From: Rattus norvegicus
Taxonomy: Eukaryota > Chordata > Mammalia > Rodentia > Muridae
Assembly: GCF_036323735.1 (NCBI RefSeq)
Contig: NC_086036.1
Location: forward strand, 38,562,550 to 38,626,549
Length of the DNA stretch: 64,000 nt
Reading direction: 5' to 3'
The notes under the pieces were generated by a model. That model worked only from the letters and a program-made list of their open reading frames with translations. It was not told where the DNA came from and searched no databases. Each line of letters begins with the position of its first letter. The first letter of the stretch is position 1. Positions 40,801 through 54,890 of the stretch are shown here, piece after piece. The position numbers were made by a program, and so were the translations under genes.

Positions 40801-43800
40801 AGCTTATTACATGCGAATCCTATTGGGAACCTACTGAATTCACCATGATACTTAGAGTCCGTTCCTTAAAATGTTGTTACATATTGAAAAGCACACTCAT
40901 ACAAGCATGTCCCATTGGGAACTCACTGAATTCGCCTAGAAGTTTTGATTCCATTCGTGAAAATTTTTCTATATCCCGAACAGTCCACTTATTACTACTG
41001 CGGCCTATTGGGAACTAACCGAATTCACCATGTTACTCAGATTCGGCACACCAAATTTTGATAAGTCTTTGGAAGTACGCATATTACAAGAGCCTGCTAC
41101 TGAGAACTAACTGAATTCACAGAGAACAGTGTTTCCGTTCCTTAAAACGCTGCGCTATCTTGAATAACAAGCTTATTACATGCGAATCCTATTGGGAACC
41201 TACTGAATTCGCCATGATACTTAGAGTCCGTTCCTTAAAATGTTGTTACATATTGAAAAGCACACTCATACAAGCATGTCCCATTGGGAACTCACTGAAT
41301 TCGCCTAGAAGTTTTGATTCCATTCGTGAAAATTTTTCTATATCCCGAACAGTCCACTTATTACTATTGCGGCCTATTGGGAACTAACCGAATTCACCAT
41401 GTTACTCAGATTCGGCACACCAAATTTTGATAAATCTTTAGAAGTACGCATATTACAAGAGCCTGCTACTGGGAACTAACTGAATTCACAGAGAAACAGA
41501 ATTTCCGTTCCTAAAAAAGCTGCTCTATCTTGAATAACAAGCTTATTACATGCGAATCCTAATGGGAACCTACTTAATTCACCATGATACTTAGAGTCCG
41601 TTCCTTAAAATGTTGTTACATATTGAAAAGCACACTCACACAAGCATGTCCCATTGGGAACTCACTGAATTCGCCTAGAAATTTTGATTCCATTCGTGAA
41701 AATTTTTCTATATCCCGAACAGTCCACTTATTACTACTGCGGCCTATTAGGAACTAACCGAATTCACCATGTTACTCAGATTCGGCACACTAAATTTTGA
41801 TAAATCTTTAGATTTATGCATATTACAAGAGCCTCCTACTGGGAACTAACTGAATTTACAGAGAAACAGTGTTTCCGTTCCTTAAAACGTTGCTCTATCT
41901 TGAATAACAAGCTTATTACATGCGAATCCTATTGGGAACCTACTGAATTCACCATGATACTTAGAGTCCGTTCCTTAAAATGTTGTTACATATTGAAAAG
42001 CACACTCATACAAACATGTCCCATTGGGAACTCACTGAATTTGCCTAGAAATTTTGATTCCATTCGTGAAAATTTTTCTATATCCCGAACAGTCCACTTA
42101 TTACTACTGCGGCCTATTGGGAACTAACCGAATTCACCATGTTACTCAGATTCGGCACACCAAATTGTGATAAGTCTTTAGAAGTACGCATATTACAAAG
42201 GCCTGCTACTGGGAACTAACTGAATTCACAGAGAAACAGTGTTTCCGTACCTTATAACGTTGCTCTATCTTGAACAACAAGCTTATTACATGCGAATCCT
42301 ATTGGGAACCTCCTGAATTCACCATGATACTTAGAGTCCGTTCCTTAAAATGTTGTTACATATTGAAAAGCACACTCATACAAGCATGTCCCATTGGGAC
42401 CTCACTGAATTCGCCTAGAAATTTTATTCCATTCGTGAAATTTTTCTATATCCCGAACAGTCCACTTATTACTACTGCGGCCTATTGGGAACTAACCGAA
42501 TTCACCATGTTACTCAGATTCGGCACACCAAATTTTGATAAATCTTTAGAAGTACGCATATTACAAGAGCCTGCTACTGGGAACTAACTGAATTCACAGA
42601 GAAACAGTGTTTCCGTACCTTAAAACGCTGCTCTATCTTGAATAACAAGCTTATTACATGCGAATCCTATTGGGAACCTACTGAATTCACCATGATACTT
42701 AGAGTCCGTTCCTTAAAATGTTGTTACATATTGAAAAGCACACTCATACAAGCGTGTCCCTTTGGGAACTCAGTGAATTCGCCTAGAAATTTTGATTCCA
42801 TTCGTGAAAATTTTTCTATATCCCGAACAGTCCACTTATTACTACTGCGGCCTATTGGGAACTAACCGAATTCACCATGTTACTCAGATTCCGCACACCA
42901 AATTTTGATAAATCTTTAGAAGTACGCATACTACAAGAGCCTGCTACTGGGAACTAACTGAATTCACAGAGAAACAGTGTTTCCGTTCCTTAAAACGTTG
43001 CTCTATCTTGAATAACAAGCTTATTACATGCGAATCCTATTGGGAACCTACTGAATTCACCATGATACTTAGAGTCCGTTCCTTAAAATATTGTTACATA
43101 TTGAAAAGCACACTCATACAAGCATGTCCCATTGGGAACTCACTGAATTCGCCTAGAAATTTTGATTCCATTCGTGAAAATTTTTCTATATCCCGAACAG
43201 TCCACTTATTACTACTGCGGCCTATTGGGAACTAACCGAATTCACCATGTTACTCAGATTCGGCACACCAAATTTTGATAAATCTTTAGAAGTACGCATA
43301 TTACAAGAGCCTGCTACTGGGAACTAACTGAATTCACAGAGAAACAGTGTTTCCGTACCTTAAAACGCTGCTCTATCTTGAATAACAAGCTTATTACATG
43401 CGAATCCTATTGGGAACCTACTGAATTCACCATGATACTTAGAGTCCGTTCATTAAAATGTTGTTACATATTGAAAAGCACACTCATACAAGCATGTCCC
43501 ATTGGGAACTCACTGAATTCGCCTAGAAATTTTGATTCCATTCGTGAAAATTTTTCTATATCCCGAACAGTCCACTATTACTACTGCGGGCTATTGGGAA
43601 CTAACCGAATTCACCATGTTACTCAGATTCGGCACACCAAATTTTGATAAATCTTTAGAAGTACGCATATTACAGGAGCCTGCTACTGGGAAATAACTGA
43701 ATTCACAGAGAAACAGTGTTTCCGTTCCTAAAAAAGCTGCTCTATCTTGAATAACAAGCTTATTACATGCGAATCCTATTGGGAACCTACTGAATTCACC

Positions 43801-44856
43801 ATGATACTTAGAGTCCGTTCCTTAAAATGTTGTTACATATTGAAAAGCACACTCACACAAGCATGTCCCATTGGGAACTCACTGAATTCGCCTAGAAATT
43901 TTGATTCCATTCGTGAAAATTTTTCTATATCCCGAACAGTCCACTTATTACTACTGCGGCCTATTGGGAACTAACCGAATTCACCATGTTACTCAGATTC
44001 GGCACACCAAATTTTGATAAATCTTTAGAATTATGCATATTACAAGAGCCTCCTACTGGGAACTAACTGAATTCACAGAGAAACAGTGTTTCCGTTCCTT
44101 AAAACGTTGCTCTATCTTGAATAACAAGCTTATTACATGCGAATCCTATTGGGAACCTACTGAATTCACCATGATACTTAGAGTCCGTTCCTTAAAATGT
44201 TGTTACATATTGAAAAGCACACTCATACAAGCATGTCCCATTGGGAACTCACTGAATTTGTCTAGAAATTTTGATTCCATTCGTGAAAATTTTTCTATAT
44301 CCCGAACAGTCCACTTATTACTACTGCGGCCTATTGGGAACTAACCGAATTCACCATGTTACTCAGATTCGGCACACCAAATTTTGATAAGTCTTTAGAA
44401 GTACGCATATTACAAAGGCCTGCTACTGGGAACTAACTGATTTCACAGAGAAACAGTATTTCCGTACCTTAAAACGTTGCTCTATCTTGAACAACAAGCT
44501 TATTACATGCGAATCCTATTGGGAACCTACTGAATTCACCATGATACTTAGAGTCCGTTCCTTAAAATGTTGTTACATATTGAAAAGCACACTCATACAA
44601 GCATGTCCCGTTTGGAACTCACTGAATTCGCCTAGAAATTTTGATTCCATTCGTGAAAATTTTTCTATATCCCGAACAGTCCACTTATTACTACTGCGGC
44701 CTATTGGGAACTAACCGAATTCACCATGTTACTCAGATTCGGCACACCAAATTTTGATAAATCTTTAGTAGTACGCATATTACAAGAGCCTGCTACAGGG
44801 AACTAACTGAATTCACAGAGAAACAGTGTTTCCGTTCCTTAAAACGCTGCTCTATC
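34878..44856 (+). repeat. D segment, copy 1 (27 monomers)
   Basis: Anchors 34878, 35248, 35617, 35987, 36357, 36726, 37095, 37465, 37834, 38204, 38574, 38944, 39314, 39684, 40054, 40423, 40791, 41160, 41530, 41900, 42270, 42638, 43008, 43378, 43747, 44117, 44487. Internal repeats: 34509-35986 with 36726-38203 (+2217 bp, 6 monomers) and 35987-36725 with 39314-40053 (+3327 bp, 9 monomers; markers TTACCTGCG, GATTCCTTTCG, ATTGGCAACC, CACCAATATAC). Private markers include CTACCTCGGCCTCTATGG near 35821 and CAGAATTTCCG near 41498. Confidence 0.85.
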
Positions 44857-45964
44857 TTGACTAACAAGCTTATTACATGCTAATCCTCTTGGGAACCTAC
44901 TGAATTCACCATGATACTTAGAGTCCGTTCCTTAAAATGTTGTTACATATGGAAAAGCACACTCATACAAGCATGTCCCACTGGAACTCACTGAATTCGC
45001 CTAGAAATTTTGATTCCATTCGTGAAAATTTTTCTATATCCCGAACAGTCCACTTATTACTACTGCAGACTATTGGGAACTAACCGAATTCACCATGTTA
45101 CTCAGATTCGGCACACCAAATTTTGATAAATCTTTAGAAGTACGCATATTACAAGAGCCTGCTACTGGGAACTAACTGAATTCACAGAGAAACAGTGTTT
45201 CCGTTCCTTAAAACGCTTCTCTATCTTGAATAACAAGCTTATTACATGCGAATCCTATTGGGAACCTACTGAATTCACCATGATACTTAGAGTCCGTTCC
45301 TTAAAATGTTGTTACATATTGAAAAGCACACTCATACAAGCATGTCCCATTGGGAACTCAGTGAATACGCCTAGAAATTTTGAATCCATTCGTGAAAATT
45401 TTTTTATATCCCGAACAGTCCACTTATTACTACTGCGGCCTAATGGGAACTAACCGAATTCACCATGTTACTCAGATTCGGCACACCAAATTTTGATAAA
45501 TCTTTAGAAGTACGCATATTACAAGAGCCTGCTACTGGGAACTAACTGAATTCACAGAGAAACAGTGTTTCCGTTCCTTAAAACGCTGCTCTATCTTGAA
45601 TAACAAGCTTATTACATGCGAATCCTATTGGGAACCTACTGAATTCACCATGATACTTAGAGTCCGTTCCTTAAAATGTTGTTACATATTGAAAAGCACA
45701 CTCATACAAGCATGTCCCATTGGGAACTCACTGAATTCGCCTAGAAATTTTGATTCCATTCGTGAAAATTTTTCTATATCCCGAACAGTCCACTTATTAC
45801 TACTGCGGCCTATTGGGAACTAACCGAATTCACCATGTTACTCAGATTCGGCACACCAAATTTTGATAAATCTTTGGAAGTACGCATATTACAAGAGCCT
45901 GCTACTGAGAACTAACTGAATTCACAGAGAGCAGTGTTTCCGTTCCTTAAAACGCTGCTCTATC

Positions 45965-47442
45965 TTGAATAACAAGCTTATTACATGCGAATCCTATTGG
46001 GAACCTACTGAATTCACCATGATACTTAGAGTCCGTTCCTTAAAATGTTGTTACATATTGAAAAGCACACTCATACAAGCATGTCCCATTGGGAACTCAC
46101 TGAATTCGCCTAGAAATTTAGATTCCATTCGTGAAAATTTTTCTATATCCCGAACAGTCCACTTATTACTACTGCGGCCTATTGGGAACTAACCGAATTC
46201 ACCATGTTACTCAGTATCGGCACACCAAATTTTGATAAATCTTTAGAAGTACGCATATTACAAGAGCCTGCTACTGGGAACTAACTGAATTTACAGAGAA
46301 ACAGTGTTTCCGTTCCTTAAAACGCTGCTCTATCTTGAATAACAAGCTTATTACATGCGAATCCTATTGGGAACCTACTGAATTCACCATGATACTTAGA
46401 GTCCGTTCCTTAAAATGTTGTTACATATTGAAAAGCACACTCATACAAGCATATCCCATTGGGAACTCACTGAATTCGCCTAGAAATTTTGATTCCATTC
46501 GTGAAAATTTTTCTATATCCCGAACAGTCCACTTATTACTACTGCGGCCTATTGGGAACTAACAGAATTAACCATGTTACTCAGATTCGGCACAGCAAAT
46601 TTTGATAAATCTTTAGAAGTACGCATATTAAAGAGCCTGCTACTGGGAACTAACTGAATTCACAGAGAAACAGTGTTTCCGTTCCTTAAAACGCTGCTCT
46701 ATCTTGAATAACAAGCTTATTACATGCGAATCCTATTGGGAACCTACTGAATTCACCATGATACTTAGAGTCCGTTCCTTAAAATGTTGTTACATATTGA
46801 AAAGCACACTCATACAAGCATGTCCCATTGGGAACTCACTGAATTCGCCTAGAAATTTTGATTCCATTCGTGAAAATTTTTCTATATCCCGAACAGTCCA
46901 CTTATTACTACTGCGGCCTATTGGGAACTAACCGAATTCACCATGTTACTCAGATTCGGCACACCAAATTTTGATAAGTCTTTAGAAGTACGCATATTAC
47001 AAAGGCCTGCTACTGGGAACTAACTGAATTCACAGAGAAACAGTGTTTCCGTACCTTAAAACGCTGCTCTATCTTGAATAACAAGCTTATTACATGCGAA
47101 TCCTATTGGGAACCTACTGAATTCACCATGATACTTAGAGTCCGTTCCTTAAAATGTTGTTACATATTGAAAAGCACACTCATACAAGCATGTCCCATTG
47201 GGAACTCACTGAATTCGCCTAGAAATTTTGATTCCATTCGTGAAAATTTTTCTATATCCCGAACAGTCCACTTATTACTACTGCGGCCTATTGGGAACTA
47301 ACCGAATTCACCATGTTACTCAGATTCGGCACACCAAATTTTGATAAATCTTTGGAAGTACGCATATTACAAGAGCCTGCTACTGAGAACTAACTGAATT
47401 CACAGAGAGCAGTGTTTCCGTTCCTTAAAACGCTGCTCTATC
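45965..47442 (+). repeat. 4-monomer unit, first tandem copy (1478 bp)
   Basis: Monomers 45965, 46335, 46704, 47074 are followed directly by 47443, 47813, 48182, 48552 at +1478 bp. Shared rare markers: GAGAGCAGTG, GAAATTTAGATT, CAGTATCGGC, AAGCATATCCC, CACAGCAAAT and the one-base loss ATATTAAAGAGCC (46626, 48104). The fourth pair differs: 48552 has GCGTGTCCCTTT and GATTCCTTTCG, so a second exchange lies there. Confidence 0.85.
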
Positions 47443-48921
47443 TTGAATAACAAGCTTATTACATGCGAATTCTATTGGGAACCTACTGAATTCACCATGA
47501 TACTTAGAGTCCGTTCCTTAAAATGTTGTTACATATTGAAAAGCACACTCATACAAGCATGTCCCATTGGGAACTCACTGAATTCGCCTAGAAATTTAGA
47601 TTCCATTCGTGAAAATTTTTCTATATCCCGAACAGTCCACTTATTACTACTGCGGCCTATTGGGAACTAACCGAATTCACCATGTTACTCAGTATCGGCA
47701 CACCAAATTTTGATAAATCTTTAGAAGTACGCATATTACAAGAGCCTGCTACTGGGAACTAACTGAATTTAACGAGAAACAGTGTTTCCGTTCCTTAAAA
47801 CGCTGCTCTATCTTGAATAACAAGCTTATTACATGCGAATCCTATTGGGAACCTACTGAATTCACCATGATACTTAGAGTCCGTTCCTTAAAATGTTGTT
47901 ACATATTGAAAAGCACACTCATACAAGCATATCCCATTGGGAACTCACTGAATTCGCCTAGAAATTTTGATTCCATTCGTGAAAATTTTTCTATATCCCG
48001 AACAGTCCACTTATTACTACTGCGGCCTATTGGGAACTAACCGAATTCACCATGTTACTCAGATTCGGCACAGCAAATTTTGATAAATCTTTAGAAGTAC
48101 GCATATTAAAGAGCCTGCTACTGGGAACTAACTGAATTCACAGAGAAACAGTGTTTCCGTTCCTTAAAACGCTGCTCTATCTTGAATAACAAGCTTATTA
48201 CATGCGAATCCTATTGGGAACCTACTGAATTCACCATGATACTTAGAGTCCGTTCCTTAAAATGTTGTTACATATTGAAAAGCACACTCATACAAGCATG
48301 TCCCATTGGGAACTCACTGAATTCGCCTAGAAATTTTGATTCCATTCGTGAAAATTTTTCTATATCCCGAACAGTCCACTTATTACTACTGCGGCCTATT
48401 GGGAACTAACCGAATTCACCATGTTACTCAGATTCGGCACACCAAATTTTGATAAGTCTTTAGAAGTACGCATATTACAAAGGCCTGCTACTGGGAACTA
48501 ACTGAATTCACAGAGAAACAGTGTTTCCGTACCTTAAAACGCTGCTCTATCTTGAATAACAAGCTTATTACATGCGAATCCTATTGGGAACCTACTGAAT
48601 TCACCATGATACTTAGAGTCCGTTCCTTAAAATGTTGTTACATATTGAAAAGCACACTCATACAAGCGTGTCCCTTTGGGAACTCACTGAATTCGCCTAG
48701 AAATTTTGATTCCTTTCGTGAAAATTTTTCTATATCCCGAACAGTCCACTTATTACTACTGTGGCCTATTGGGAACTAACCGATTTCACCATGTTACTCA
48801 GATTCGGCACACCAAATTTTGATAAATCTTTAGAAGTACGCATATTACAAGAGCCTGCTACTGGGAACTAACTGAATTCACAGAGAAATAGTGTTTCCGT
48901 TCCTTAAAACGTTGCTCTATC
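47443..48921 (+). repeat. 4-monomer unit, second tandem copy
   Basis: Matches 45965-47442 at +1478 bp with small private changes: GCGAATTCTATT near 47466, an extra EcoRI site created by C to T, and TTTAACGAGAAAC near 47770. The C-to-T change is also present at 52273 in the E segment partial copy, which shows that the later copy descends from this one or exchanged with it. Confidence 0.8.
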
Positions 48922-51140
48922 TTGAATAACAAGCTTATTACATGCGAATCCTATTGGGAACCTACTGAATTCACCATGATACTTAGAGTCCGTTCCTTAA
49001 AATGTTGTTACATATTGAAAAGCACACTCATAGAAGCATGTCCCTTTGGGAACTCAGTGAATTCGCCTAGAAATTTTGATTCCATTCGTGAAAATTTTTC
49101 TATATCCCGAACAGTCCACTTATTACTACTGCAGCCTATTGGGAACTAACCGAATTCACCATGTTACTCAGATTCTGCACACCAAATTTTGATAAATCTT
49201 TAGAAGTACGCATACTACAAGAGCCTGCTACTGGGAACTAACTGAATTCACAGAGAAACAGTGTTTCCGTTCCTTAAAACGTTGCTCTATCTTGAATAAC
49301 AAGCTTATTACATGCGAATCCTATTGGGAACCTGCTGAATTCACCGTGATACTTAGAGTCCGTTCCTTAAAATGTTGTTACATATTGAAAAGCACACTCA
49401 TACAAGCATGTCCCATTGGGAACTCAGTGAATTCGCCTAGAAATTTTGAATCCATTCGTGAAAATTTTTTTATATCCCGAACAGTCCACTTATTACTACT
49501 GCGGCCTATTGGGAACTAACCGAATTCACCATGTTACTCAGATTCGGCACACCAAATTTTGATAAATCTTTAGAAGTACGCATATTACAAGAGCCTGCTA
49601 CTGGGAACTAACTGAATTCACAGAGAAACAGTGTTTCCGTTCCTTAAAACGCTGCTCTATCTTGAATAACAAGCTTATTACATGCGAATCCTATTGGGAA
49701 CCTACTGAATTCACCATGATACTTAGAGTCCGTTCCTTAAAATGTTGTTACATATTGAAAAGCACACTCATACAAGCATGTCCCATTGGGAACTCACTGA
49801 ATTCGCCTAGAAATTTTGATTCCATTCGTGAAAATTTTTCTATATCCCGAACAGTCCACTTATTACTACTGCGGCCTATTGGGAACTAACCGAATTCACC
49901 ATGTTACTCAGATTCGGCACACCAAATTTTGATAAATCTTTGGAAGTACGCATATTACAAGAGCCTGCTACTGAGAACTAACTGAATTCACAGAGAGCAG
50001 TGTTTCCGTTCCTTAAAACGCTGCTCTATCTTGAATAACAAGCTTATTACATGCGAATCCTATTGGGAACCTACTGAATTCACCATGATACTTAGAGTCC
50101 GTTCCTTAAAATGTTGTTACATATTGAAAAGCACACTCATACAAGCATGTCCCATTGGGAACTCACTGAATTCGCCTAGAAATTTAGATTCCATTCGTGA
50201 AAATTTTTCTATATCCCGAACAGTCCACTTATTACTACTGCGGCCTATTGGGAACTAACCGAATTCACCATGTTACTCAGTATCGGCACACCAAATTTTG
50301 ATAAATCTTTAGAAGTACGCATATTACAAGAGCCTGCTACTGGGAACTATCTGAATTTACAGAGAAACAGTGTTTCCGTTCCTTAAAACGCTGCTCTGTC
50401 TTGAATAACAAGCTTATTACATGCGAATCCTATTGGGAACCTACTGAATTCACCATGATACTTAGAGTCCGTTCCTTAAAATGTTGTTACATATTGAAAA
50501 GCACACTCATACAAGCATATCCCATTGGGAACTCACTGAATTCGTCTAGAAATTTTGATTCCATTCGTGAAAATTTTTCTATATCCCGAACAGTCCACTT
50601 ATTACTACTGCGGCCTATTGGGAACTAACCGAATTAACCATGTTACTCAGATTCGGCACAGCAAATTTTGATAAATCTTTAGAACTACGCATATTACAAG
50701 AGCCTGCTACTGGGAACTAACTGAATTCACAGAGAAACAGTGTTTCCGTTCCTTAAAACGCTGCTCTATCTTGAATAACAAGCTTATTACATGCGAATCC
50801 TATTGGGAACCTACTGAATTCACCATGATACTTAGAGTCCGTTCCTTAAAATGTTGTTACATATTGAAAAGCACACTCATACAAGCATGTCCCATTGGGA
50901 ACTCACTGAATTCGCCTAGAAATTTTGATTCCATTCGTGAAAATTTTTCTATATCCCGAACAGTCCACTTATTACTACTGCGGCCTATTGGGAACTAACC
51001 GAATTCACCATGTTACTCAGATTCGGCACACCAAATTTTGATAAATCTTTAGTAGTACGCATATTACAAGAGCCTGCTACAGGGAACTAACTGAATTCAC
51101 AGAGAAACAGTGTTTCCGTTCCTTAAAACGCTGCTCTATC

Positions 51141-54100
51141 TTGACTAACAAGCTTATTACATGCTAATCCTCTTGGGAACCTACTGAATTCACCATGATA
51201 CTTAGAGTCCGTTCCTTAAAATGTTGTTACATATGGAAAAGCACACTCATACAAGCATGTCCCACTGGAACTCACTGAATTCGCCTAGAAATTTTGATTC
51301 CATTCGTGAAAATTTTTCTATATCCCGAACAGTCCACTTATTACTACTGCAGACTATTGGGAACTAACCGAATTCACCATGTTACTCAGATTCGGCACAC
51401 CAAATTTTGATAAATCTTTAGAAGTACGCATATTACAAGAGCCTGCTACTGGGAACTAACTGAATTCACAGAGAAACAGTGTTTCCGTTCCTTAAAACGC
51501 TTCTCTATCTTGAATAACAAGCTTATTACATGCGAATCCTATTGGGAACCTACTGAATTCACCATGATACTTAGAGTCCGTTCCTTAAAATGTTGTTACA
51601 TATTGAAAAGCACACTCATACAAGCATGTCCCATTGGGAACTCAGTGAATACGCCTAGAAATTTTGAATCCATTCGTGAAAATTTTTTTATATCCCGAAC
51701 AGTCCACTTATTACTACTGCGGCCTATTGGGAACTAACCGAATTCACCATGTTACTCAGATTCGGCACACCAAATTTTGATAAATCTTTAGAAGTACGCA
51801 TATTACAAGAGCCTGCTACTGGGAACTAACTGAATTCACAGAGAAACAGTGTTTCCGTTCCTTAAAACGCTGCTCTATCTTGAATAACAAGCTTATTACA
51901 TGCGAATCCTATTGGGAACCTACTGAATTCACCATGATACTTAGAGTCCGTTCCTTAAAATGTTGTTACATATTGAAAAGCACACTCATACAAGCATGTC
52001 CCATTGGGAACTCACTGAATTCGCCTAGAAATTTTGATTCCATTCGTGAAAATTTTTCTATATCCCGAACAGTCCACTTATTACTACTGCGGCCTATTGG
52101 GAACTAACCGAATTCACCATGTTACTCAGATTCGGCACACCAAATTTTGATAAATCTTTGGAAGTACGCATATTACAAGAGCCTGCTACTGAGAACTAAC
52201 TGAATTCACAGAGAGCAGTGTTTCCGTTCCTTAAAACGCTGCTCTATCTTGAATAACAAGCTTATTACATGCGAATTCTATTGGGAACCTACTGAATTCA
52301 CCATGATACTTAGAGTCCGTTCCTTAAAATGTTGTTACATATTGAAAAGCACACTCATACAAGCATGTCCCATTGGGAACTCACTGAATTCGCCTAGAAA
52401 TTTAGATTCCATTCGTGAAAATTTTTCTATATCCCGAACAGTCCACTTATTACTACTGCGGCCTATTGGGAACTAACCGAATTCACCATGTTACTCAGTA
52501 TCGGCACACCAAATTTTGATAAATCTTTAGAAGTACGCATATTACAAGAGCCTGCTACTGGGAACTAACTGAATTTACAGAGAAACAGTGTTTCCGTTCC
52601 TTAAAACGCTGCTCTATCTTGAATAACAAGCTTATTACATGCGAATCCTATTGGGAACCTACTGAATTCACCATGATACTTAGAGTCCGTTCCTTAAAAT
52701 GTTGTTACATATTGAAAAGCACACTCATACAAGCATATCCCATTGGGAACTCACTGAATTCGTCTAGAAATTTTGATTCCATTCGTGAAAATTTTTCTAT
52801 ATCCCGAACAGTCCACTTATTACTACTGCGGCCTATTGGGAACTAACCGAATTAACCATGTTACTCAGATTCGGCACAGCAAATTTTGATAAATCTTTAG
52901 AAGTACGCATATTACAAGAGCCTGCTACTGGGAACTAACTGAATTCACAGAGAAACAGTGTTTCCGTTCCTTAAAACGCTGCTCTATCTTGAATAACAAG
53001 CTTATTACATGCGAATCCTATTGGGAACCTACTGAATTCACCATGATACTTAGAGTCCGTTCCTTAAAATGTTGTTACATATTGAAAAGCACACTCATAC
53101 AAGCATGTCCCATTGGGAACTCACTGAATTCGCCTAGAAATTTTGATTCCATTCGTGAAAATTTTTCTATATCCCGAACAGTCCACTTATTACTACTGCG
53201 GCCTATTGGGAACTAACCGAATTCACCATGTTACTCAGATTCGGCACACCAAATTTTGATAAGTCTTTAGAAGTACGCATATTACAAAGGCCTGCTACTG
53301 GGAACTAACTGAATTCACAGAGAAACAGTGTTTCCGTACCTTAAAACGCTGCTCTATCTTGAATAACAAGCTTATTACATGCGAATCCTATTGGGAACCT
53401 ACTGAATTCACCATGATACTTAGAGTCCGTTCCTTAAAATGTTGTTACATATTGAAAAGCACACTCATACAAGCGTGTCCCTTTGGGAACTCACTGAATT
53501 CGCCTAGAAATTTTGATTCCTTTCGTGAAAATTTTTCTATATCCCGAACAGTCCACTTATTACTACTGTGGCCTATTGGGAACTAACCGAATTCACCATG
53601 TTACTCAGATTCGGCACACCAAATTTTGATAAATCTTTAGAAGTACGCATATTACAAGAGCCTGCTACTTGGAACTAACTGAATTCACAGAGAAATAGTG
53701 TTTCCGTTCCTTAAAACGTTGCTCTATCTTGAATAACAAGCTTATTACATGCGAATCCTATTGGGAACCTACTGAATTCACCATGATACTTAGAGTCCGT
53801 TCCTTAAAATGTTGTTACATATTGAAAAGCACACTCATACAAGCATGTCCCTTTGGGAACTCAGTGAATTCGCCTAGAAATTTTGATTCCATTCGTGAAA
53901 ATTTTTCTATATCCCGAACAGTCCACTTATTACTACTGCGGCCTATTGGGAACTAACCGAATTCACCATGTTACTCAGATTCCGCACACCAAATTTGGTA
54001 AATCTTTAGAAGTACGCATACTACAAGAGCCTGCTACTGGGAACTAACTGAATTCACAGAGAAACAGTGTTTCCGTTCCTTAAAACGCTGCTCTATCTTG

Positions 54101-54467
54101 AATAACAAGCTTATTACATGCGAATCCTATTGGGAACCTACTGAATTCACCATGATACTTAGAGTCCGTTCCTTAAAATGTTGTTACATATTGAAAAGCA
54201 CACTCATACAAGCATGTCCCATTGGGAACTCACTGAATTCGCCTAGAAATTTTGATTCCATTCGTGAAAATTTTTCTATATCCCGAACAGTCCACTTATT
54301 ACTACTGCGGCCTATTGGGAACTAACCGAATTCACCATGTTACTCAGATTCGGCACACCAAATTTTGATAAATCTTTAGTAGTACGCATATTACAAGAGC
54401 CTGCTACAGGGAACTAACTGAATTCACAGAGAAACAGTGTTTCCGTTCCTTAAAACGCTGCTCTATC
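51141..54467 (+). repeat. E segment HOR copy 2 (9 monomers, 3327 bp)
   Basis: Anchors 51141, 51510, 51880, 52249, 52619, 52989, 53359, 53729, 54098. The first six match 44857-47073 at about +6284 bp. The next match 48552 and 48922 at +4807 bp. The offset drops by one 4-monomer unit, so this copy lacks the tandem 4-mer duplication. It stops after nine monomers, and the HOR restarts at 54468. The 54098 monomer has a small deletion just upstream (CAAATTTGGTAAATC near 53991). Confidence 0.8.
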
Positions 54468-54836
54468 TTGACTAACAAGCTTATTACATGCTAATCCTCT
54501 TGGGAACCTACTGAATTCACCATGATACTTAGAGTCCGTTCCTTAAAATGTTGTTACATATGGAAAAGCACACTCATACAAGCATGTCCCACTGGAACTC
54601 ACTGAATTCGCCTAGAAATTTTGATTCCATTCGTGAAAATTTTTCTATATCCCGAACAGTCCACTTATTACTACTGCAGACTATTGGGAACTAACCGAAT
54701 TCACCATGTTACTCAGATTCGGCACACCAAATTTTGATAAATCTTTAGAAGTACGCATATTACAAGAGCCTGCTACTGGGAACTAACTGAATTCACAGAG
54801 AAACAGTGTTTCCGTTCCTTAAAACGCTTCTCTATC
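54468..54836 (+). repeat. E segment third start (single monomer)
   Basis: Carries all markers of the first E monomer: CTTGACTAACAAG, ATGCTAATCC, ACATATGGAAAAG, CCCACTGGAAC, CTGCAGAC. It also has the start of the second type (CGCTTCTC at 54825-54832), after which the sequence turns into the D segment. This is the third occurrence in the window, after 44857 and 51141. Confidence 0.9.
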
Positions 54837-54890
54837 TTGAATAACAAGCTTATTACATGCGAATCCTATTGGGAACCTACTGAATTCAAC
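54831..54890. other. Exchange junction between E and D segments
   Basis: The monomer with anchor 54837 is a hybrid. Upstream it has CGCTTCTC, the mark of the second E monomer (45226, 51510). Downstream it has TTCAACATG (54885-54893), the mark of the D monomer at 34878, which itself has CGCTGCTC. The join therefore lies between about 54831 and 54888, in sequence common to both. It is the start of super-unit copy 2 and looks like an in-register unequal exchange or other homologous event. Confidence 0.85.

Larger units (their letters stand above)
44857..51140 (+). repeat. E segment HOR copy 1 (17 monomers, 6284 bp)
   Basis: Anchors 44857, 45226, 45596, 45965, 46335, 46704, 47074, 47443, 47813, 48182, 48552, 48922, 49292, 49662, 50031, 50401, 50771. 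The first monomer is very distinctive: CTTGACTAACAAG, ATGCTAATCC, ACATATGGAAAAG, CCCACTGGAAC, CTGCAGAC. The second has CGCTTCTC and GAATACGCC. Both return at 51141 and 51510. The copy contains a tandem 4-monomer duplication, which accounts for 17 monomers here against a 13-monomer spacing elsewhere. Confidence 0.85.
34878..54836 (+). repeat. Super-unit copy 1 (54 monomers, 19,959 bp)
   Basis: Monomers from 34878 recur at 54837 and onward, at a constant offset of 19,959 bp in every monomer checked (34878/54837, 35617/55576, 36357/56316, 38574/58533, 41160/61119, 43747/63706). The unit divides into a D segment (34878-44856) and an E segment (44857-54836) with their own internal periods. Only the D segment is seen twice; the window ends before a second E segment could appear. 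Confidence 0.85.
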
